Positions 59,874-64,000 of a DNA stretch of 64,000 bases are shown one piece after another. The stretch is from DT-110 sp964342305 (GTDB lineage Bacteria > Bacteroidota > Bacteroidia > Chitinophagales > Saprospiraceae). Position 1 is the first letter of the stretch. Each line of letters starts with the position of its first letter. The notes below the pieces were generated by a model, which was given only the letters and a program-made list of their open reading frames with translations, was not told the DNA's origin and ran no database searches. The DNA lies in contig CAYFGK010000014.1 of the NCBI GenBank assembly GCA_964342305.1, positions 1 through 64,000 of the forward strand, in the 5' to 3' direction. Made by a program: the position numbers and the translations under genes.

Positions 59874-61730
59874 ATGCCACGCTATAACCTATTCCTACTG
59901 TTCCTGTGCTTCGCCATGCAGCCTCTCGTTGCACAGGTTACACCTCAGGGTTTTCCCTACCAGGCCATGGCGCTGGATGAATCCGGAGAGCCCCAGGCGA
60001 ACCGGACAATAATGGTTCATTTTACGCTCTGGACAAAGGAAGGTGAGGAGCGACTGGACCACTTTCAGGAAGTACAGGAGTTGATAACGGATGCCGACGG
60101 GTATTTTTCTGCAATTATCGGTCAGGGATACGAAAAAGATGGCCGTCTGGCCGAGGTTCCCTGGGCCACCGGTCGTGTTTGGCTGGATGTACAGTGGGTG
60201 AACAATCCGAATCAACCTTTCCGGCAATTGAGTAGCACCCGATTATTTTCAGTGCCCTATGCACTTTTTGCCGAACAGGCAGGGCGGCTTACGGAAGTAC
60301 CATTGGATACCAGCCTGCGATCCACACCGGGCCCGTCGATCTACTGGTCAACCAGTGGCAATTACATGACCAGTCCCCCTGTTCACTACATCGGCACTGC
60401 TGATTACAAGGACTTGGTATTCAAGACAAATGGCATCATCAGAATGTGCATTAGTAAGGATGGCAAGATCACCTATAAAAGCGGGGTAACTGGGATCGAT
60501 GGTCAAAAGAGTAGCTATCCGCTTTACGTACATAGCAGTAATCAGGGGATTTGGATCGAGATCAACGAAGAGCGGGACGGTAACAATAATTTTGTGGCTT
60601 TTGCGGATACCGAGGGTATTCAGGGACGGATAGAAGGGCAGACCGAGCACGAGTGGCGTAGCTCAACCGACCACACCGTACAAAATGCCCTGTTTGGCTT
60701 GCAGATCGTATCCCTTACGGCCCAGGTAGTAAACTTAGGCATAACCGCTGCCGGAGCCTTCGCTTCCGGAATGGGGGCCGGAGCCGGTGCCGGACTGGTC
60801 ATTGAAGCTGCCAGCTTCGGGGCCAACCTGGCCAATACGATCACCGGCCGCATTAATTACATGGACTACAACCTGAGTAATATGGGGGTGGCCTACAGCA
60901 GTGGAGGGGCCGATTACGGGGAATGGTTACCTCGCCTGGATGAGCATCCGCTCCGCACTGGTCAAATTGTTGGCATCCATCCGGACGGCGTGAGCCTGAA
61001 TACGGAGCAAACCAGTGTGTTACGTGTAGTGTCCAACCAGTCAGCGGTATTGGGGAATGCCCCCGCAAGCCAGGAAGAGGATGCTTTCGAAAAAATTGCC
61101 TTCCTCGGGCAAGTCCCCGTTTGGGTCACTGGACCGGTGCAATCAGGAGATTTTATTGTTCCCTCGGGCCGCCATGATGGGGTAGGGCAGGCTGTTCACC
61201 CCGATTCCATGACTTGGTCTGATTTCCGGCAAATAGTGGGTGTAGCCTGGCAGGATGGTCCCGGTGAACATCTGAAATTGGTCAATATGGCCGTTGGCCT
61301 GACGACGGATGAATTCAGTGATAAAGTAGCTCAACTTAACAGCAAACTGGATCAGATCATTCACCACCTCCAAAAGAATGACCCGGAGGCTGTTTTCACT
61401 TTTCGGGCGGATACCTGGAAACAACACCAAGAAAACACTGCGGGTACGTTGGCCGGTTGGACCGAAAAACGCCGGTTCCAGGCGTTCGAAGCACTTTTGC
61501 GGCAGCAGGAACCCTACTTGCAACTGGTTGCCGGCCAGATACAGGAACAACTGGTTTCGAGAGGTGTGGAAAGCTCAGATCTGCCCATTGATCCATCCTT
61601 TTTTTCGGATCCGGTACAGTATTTGATTGACAAAAGAAAAAATCCAGCATGGAAGGCGGCGTGGCGCACCTTGGATCGGGAGGTCGAACCCTTGTTAATC
61701 CAATCGGCCACCAATACCGAAAACCAATAA
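59874..61730 (+). CDS. Tail-fibre-like secreted protein, paralogue 1
   Basis: A 618-aa exported protein with signal peptide 1-20 (ends LVAQ). The N-terminal domain (22-140) has QGFPYQAMALDESGEP and ends LFSVPYALFAEQA, a beta-domain common in Bacteroidota tail-fibre- or collagen-like proteins. SIYWSTSGNYM and DLVFKTNGIIRMCISKDG follow, the phrase that in related proteins precedes a fibre. A Gly/Ala-rich hydrophobic stretch (about 280-330) looks like a helix pair. GGADYGEWLP (about 343-352) then opens a beta-domain with GQIVGI and LGQVPVWVTGPVQSGDFIVPSG. A charged helical tail ends it. No T9SS signal is visible. Function unknown; adhesin or fibre is a guess. Confidence 0.75.
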   Translation: MPRYNLFLLFLCFAMQPLVAQVTPQGFPYQAMALDESGEPQANRTIMVHFTLWTKEGEERLDHFQEVQELITDADGYFSAIIGQGYEKDGRLAEVPWATGRVWLDVQWVNNPNQPFRQLSSTRLFSVPYALFAEQAGRLTEVPLDTSLRSTPGPSIYWSTSGNYMTSPPVHYIGTADYKDLVFKTNGIIRMCISKDGKITYKSGVTGIDGQKSSYPLYVHSSNQGIWIEINEERDGNNNFVAFADTEGIQGRIEGQTEHEWRSSTDHTVQNALFGLQIVSLTAQVVNLGITAAGAFASGMGAGAGAGLVIEAASFGANLANTITGRINYMDYNLSNMGVAYSSGGADYGEWLPRLDEHPLRTGQIVGIHPDGVSLNTEQTSVLRVVSNQSAVLGNAPASQEEDAFEKIAFLGQVPVWVTGPVQSGDFIVPSGRHDGVGQAVHPDSMTWSDFRQIVGVAWQDGPGEHLKLVNMAVGLTTDEFSDKVAQLNSKLDQIIHHLQKNDPEAVFTFRADTWKQHQENTAGTLAGWTEKRRFQAFEALLRQQEPYLQLVAGQIQEQLVSRGVESSDLPIDPSFFSDPVQYLIDKRKNPAWKAAWRTLDREVEPLLIQSATNTENQ

Positions 61731-61734
61731 ACCT

Positions 61735-63630
61735 ATGAATTCATCACTACCCCTTCACGTCAATTTGCATCGACCCTTAAGCCGTTTTTGGCTTTTGGGC
61801 TTTGTGCTTTGCTGTTGCAGCTTATCGGGACTTGGGGCACAGGAACGCCTGGATGCAAGTTCCGCTATGATCCATCAGTTTACTGCCAAAGACAACAATG
61901 GTGAGGCTCTTCCTAACACCACACTGCACATACGGGTTCTGGTGAAAGCCGGAAAGCCTGAACAAGTGGTTTATGAGGAATCACACCAGGTTCAATCCGA
62001 TTCCAAAGGTTTGGTTTACCTGGAAGTCGGAGAAGGGACCAATTCGGTAGGTTCTTTTTCCGAAATACCCTGGACCGCCGGTAATGTTATTCTGGAAACA
62101 GAAATGATCACTGATCCCGCCAATCCTTTCCGGATAAGTCGTGCTCGTCAAATATGGTCTGTTCCCTATGCTTTCCACGCAATTGAGGCCGGGGAAGTGA
62201 TGACCGGCGAGGAGGTAAAATTGCGAAATGCACCTTCCATTCACTGGCTTACCAGTGGGAATTACGGGCTACAGGAAGCCTATCCGCACCGCCTGGGTAC
62301 CAATGACGCCCGGGATCTGGTTTTCAAAACCAACGGGATCACACGGATGGTAATCAGCGCAGACGGCCAAACATACTTTCACTCAGGTGGCATTACCGGT
62401 GGTGATAATAGCAAAGGGAACTACCCCATGGTCGTCGAGGGTTCCACACAAGGTGTCTACATTGAAATCGATGAAAAGCGGGATGCCGGAAATAACTTTA
62501 TGACATTCACTGACACCGAGCGAACCCTGGGTGCGATTGAAGGGCAAACGGAAAGTGAGTGGAGAAATTCTGAACCCTATAAGGATAAAACGCTGGAGTT
62601 TATCCTGACTGGTGTGGCACTCGGTGCAATGATTGCTGCTAACACTACTGAGGCTGCCGGCTGGACTGCTTCGACCTTCGGAGTAGCTGCGGGAGCTGCC
62701 AAATTTGCGCTGGTGGCCGTTACTGTTGCCGAATCTATTTCCTTCGCCGCCGCAGTCCTGGATTGGCAAATCAGTGGCCTGGAAAACTTGGGTGTTAATT
62801 ATAACACGGGCGGTGCCGATTATGCTGAATACTTGCCCCTGGCACCCGAAACTACGGACCTGGTAGCTGGTCAGATTGTAGGTGTACACCATGGACGGGT
62901 AAGCTTGCGCACCGATAGTACGTCGGTGGTCAAAGTGGTTTCGGCCAACCCCATCGTTCTGGGTAATCTCCCCAAAGATGGTGAGACCAAAGGCTTTGAA
63001 CCAATAGCATTACTCGGTCAGGTACCCGTTTGGGTAGCTGGTCCCGTCCGGTCGGGCGATTATATTTTGCCAACCGGGAATAACGATGGTTTGGGCCGGG
63101 CTATTTCACCCGACGCCATGCAGTTGGCTGATTACCGAAGAGTAGTTGGGATCGCCTGGGAAGATGCCCCCGAACAAGGAATTCATCAGGTAATTACCGG
63201 CATTGGACTGCACCGTGATCTGATGGCCAAACACCTCGATGATCTCGAACAAAAATTGGGTTTTATCCTGGAAGAATTGCACCGCCGCAGTGGCAATGAT
63301 GCCTCGGCCATCAGTCAGGGACTAGCCGAAGCCTTCAACACCAATGGTTCCAGGCCTCCATTAGCACCCTTGTACTCGGAAGAGGCCTTCAATAAGATGG
63401 TCGATGAAAATGCTGGCGGAATTAAGGCCAGCTTTCAATTGGCGGAGGAACACATCCGGGCACGAGGCATCAATCCCGATGACCACCCCTTCCTGACCGA
63501 TTTTCTGAATGATCCGATCACTTCCGTGAAAAAATTGCGCAAGGATCCAGCGCTACTCACCAATTGGGCCTTGTTCGACCAGCAGATTAGTGAATACGTG
63601 GACACCCCACAACCAAACCAAGGTCAATGA
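61735..63630 (+). CDS. Tail-fibre-like secreted protein, paralogue 2
   Basis: A 631-aa paralogue of the previous gene with the same order: signal peptide (about 1-36), N-terminal beta-domain ending IWSVPYAFHAIEA, SIHWLTSGNYG, DLVFKTNGITRMVISADG, a hydrophobic Ala-rich centre (about 285-345), GGADYAEYLP and LGQVPVWVAGPVRSGDYILPTG. It starts 4 bp after the previous stop, and its stop overlaps the next start (ATGA). The conserved GGADYAEYLP-type domain is shared and strong, while the helical tail diverges. Confidence 0.75.
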   Translation: MNSSLPLHVNLHRPLSRFWLLGFVLCCCSLSGLGAQERLDASSAMIHQFTAKDNNGEALPNTTLHIRVLVKAGKPEQVVYEESHQVQSDSKGLVYLEVGEGTNSVGSFSEIPWTAGNVILETEMITDPANPFRISRARQIWSVPYAFHAIEAGEVMTGEEVKLRNAPSIHWLTSGNYGLQEAYPHRLGTNDARDLVFKTNGITRMVISADGQTYFHSGGITGGDNSKGNYPMVVEGSTQGVYIEIDEKRDAGNNFMTFTDTERTLGAIEGQTESEWRNSEPYKDKTLEFILTGVALGAMIAANTTEAAGWTASTFGVAAGAAKFALVAVTVAESISFAAAVLDWQISGLENLGVNYNTGGADYAEYLPLAPETTDLVAGQIVGVHHGRVSLRTDSTSVVKVVSANPIVLGNLPKDGETKGFEPIALLGQVPVWVAGPVRSGDYILPTGNNDGLGRAISPDAMQLADYRRVVGIAWEDAPEQGIHQVITGIGLHRDLMAKHLDDLEQKLGFILEELHRRSGNDASAISQGLAEAFNTNGSRPPLAPLYSEEAFNKMVDENAGGIKASFQLAEEHIRARGINPDDHPFLTDFLNDPITSVKKLRKDPALLTNWALFDQQISEYVDTPQPNQGQ

Positions 63631-64000
63631 AAAAGATAACTAAGGTATTTGTCGCACTGCTTTTGGGGCTGGTGAACCTGCCTGTCGGAATCCTGGCTCA
63701 GGACCAAATAGAGGTTGTACCGGCCGGTATTCCATTTGAAATGGTGGCACGTACCGCCTACGGAGAAGTGTTGCCTAATGAGGACCTCCAGGTCCGGGTT
63801 TCTTTTCTGGGAGCAGGCCAGGAACCTGGTGCTACCCTGTATTCCGAAACCCACCAAGTGACTACGGATGATTTTGGAATGACCACTTTCCTCATCGGTC
63901 AGGGTAAAAGAGGTCCCGTTTCGCTGAGCGATATCCCGTGGGAATCCGGTGAATTGTGGCTGGAAATGGATATTCGTGCTCCCCGTCGTCCTGACTATCG
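63627..64000 (+). CDS. Tail-fibre-like secreted protein, paralogue 3, cut by right edge
   Basis: The ATG at 63627 overlaps the previous stop (ATGA) and the frame is open to the end of the window (124 codons). Signal peptide MKKITKVFVALLLGLVN... ends ILAQ at about 25. Residues 30-124 repeat the N-terminal domain of the two preceding proteins (PFEMVARTAYGEVLPN, YSETHQVTTDDFGMTTFLIGQG, LSDIPWESGELWLEM). It continues beyond the window, so its later domains are unknown. Confidence 0.8.
   Translation, partial: MKKITKVFVALLLGLVNLPVGILAQDQIEVVPAGIPFEMVARTAYGEVLPNEDLQVRVSFLGAGQEPGATLYSETHQVTTDDFGMTTFLIGQGKRGPVSLSDIPWESGELWLEMDIRAPRRPDY

Overview
The window looks like a chromosome fragment of a marine- or sludge-type Bacteroidota, most likely in Saprospiria (Lewinella-like). 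The taxonomic call is inference. It rests on several giant secreted proteins with C-terminal type IX secretion (T9SS type A) sorting domains, SprB/Ig/PKD repeats, an M57 HEIGH-type protease, Bacteroidota-style promoters (TTG - about 19 bp - TAnnTTTG), and Wzm/Wzt-type surface polysaccharide export.

Layout. 1-1047: a secreted protein cut by the left edge. 1246-1620: three tRNA-Leu genes (two identical CAG copies and one CAA) with promoter and terminator. 1711-2484: a 774-bp element with 31-bp terminal inverted repeats and no convincing gene. 2490-5709: rseP, rsmE, a DUF4159 protein and a PspC-domain protein. 5710-7615: repeat-rich DNA holding heptamer arrays, a 100-N assembly gap, REP-like palindromes, a nested palindromic element and one small membrane protein gene. 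7616-11920: M23 peptidase, then lpxB / small membrane protein / surE in an operon, then hemH.

11954-32285 is an envelope-glycan island with two leftward operons. The first reads from 20060 to 11954: an alpha/alpha-toroid protein with a DxDD motif, a transglutaminase-like protein, a UbiA-family prenyltransferase, AsnB, a radical SAM protein with an N-terminal SPASM-like cysteine block, and a glycosyltransferase. The second reads from 32285 to 21863: GT4, O-antigen ligase/polymerase with TPRs, PhyH dioxygenase, sulfotransferase, Wzm permease, FkbM methyltransferase, Wzt ATPase with a C-terminal substrate domain, two TylF-type methyltransferases and a GT2-like enzyme. Two rightward oxygenase genes sit between the operons. 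Together they suggest a polymer that is made, O-methylated, sulfated and probably hydroxylated, then exported by an ABC transporter.

32756-57404 is a secretome region: a 4216-aa mosaic adhesin-like protein, a 2209-aa protein built from eight SprB-Ig-PKD units, a PKD lipoprotein, a GT32-like enzyme, an M57 lipoprotein protease and an S8 subtilase with T9SS tail. After a 35-copy heptamer array come holA and, from a strong promoter near 59050, a small T9SS protein followed by three tandem tail-fibre-like paralogues, the last cut by the right edge.

Two sequence signals are not explained by the genes. One is a short hairpin motif, TTTT plus a 3-bp stem closing a GAAA loop, found 14 times on both strands in coding and non-coding DNA. 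The other is a set of unrelated intergenic tandem arrays that all have exactly a 7-bp period.
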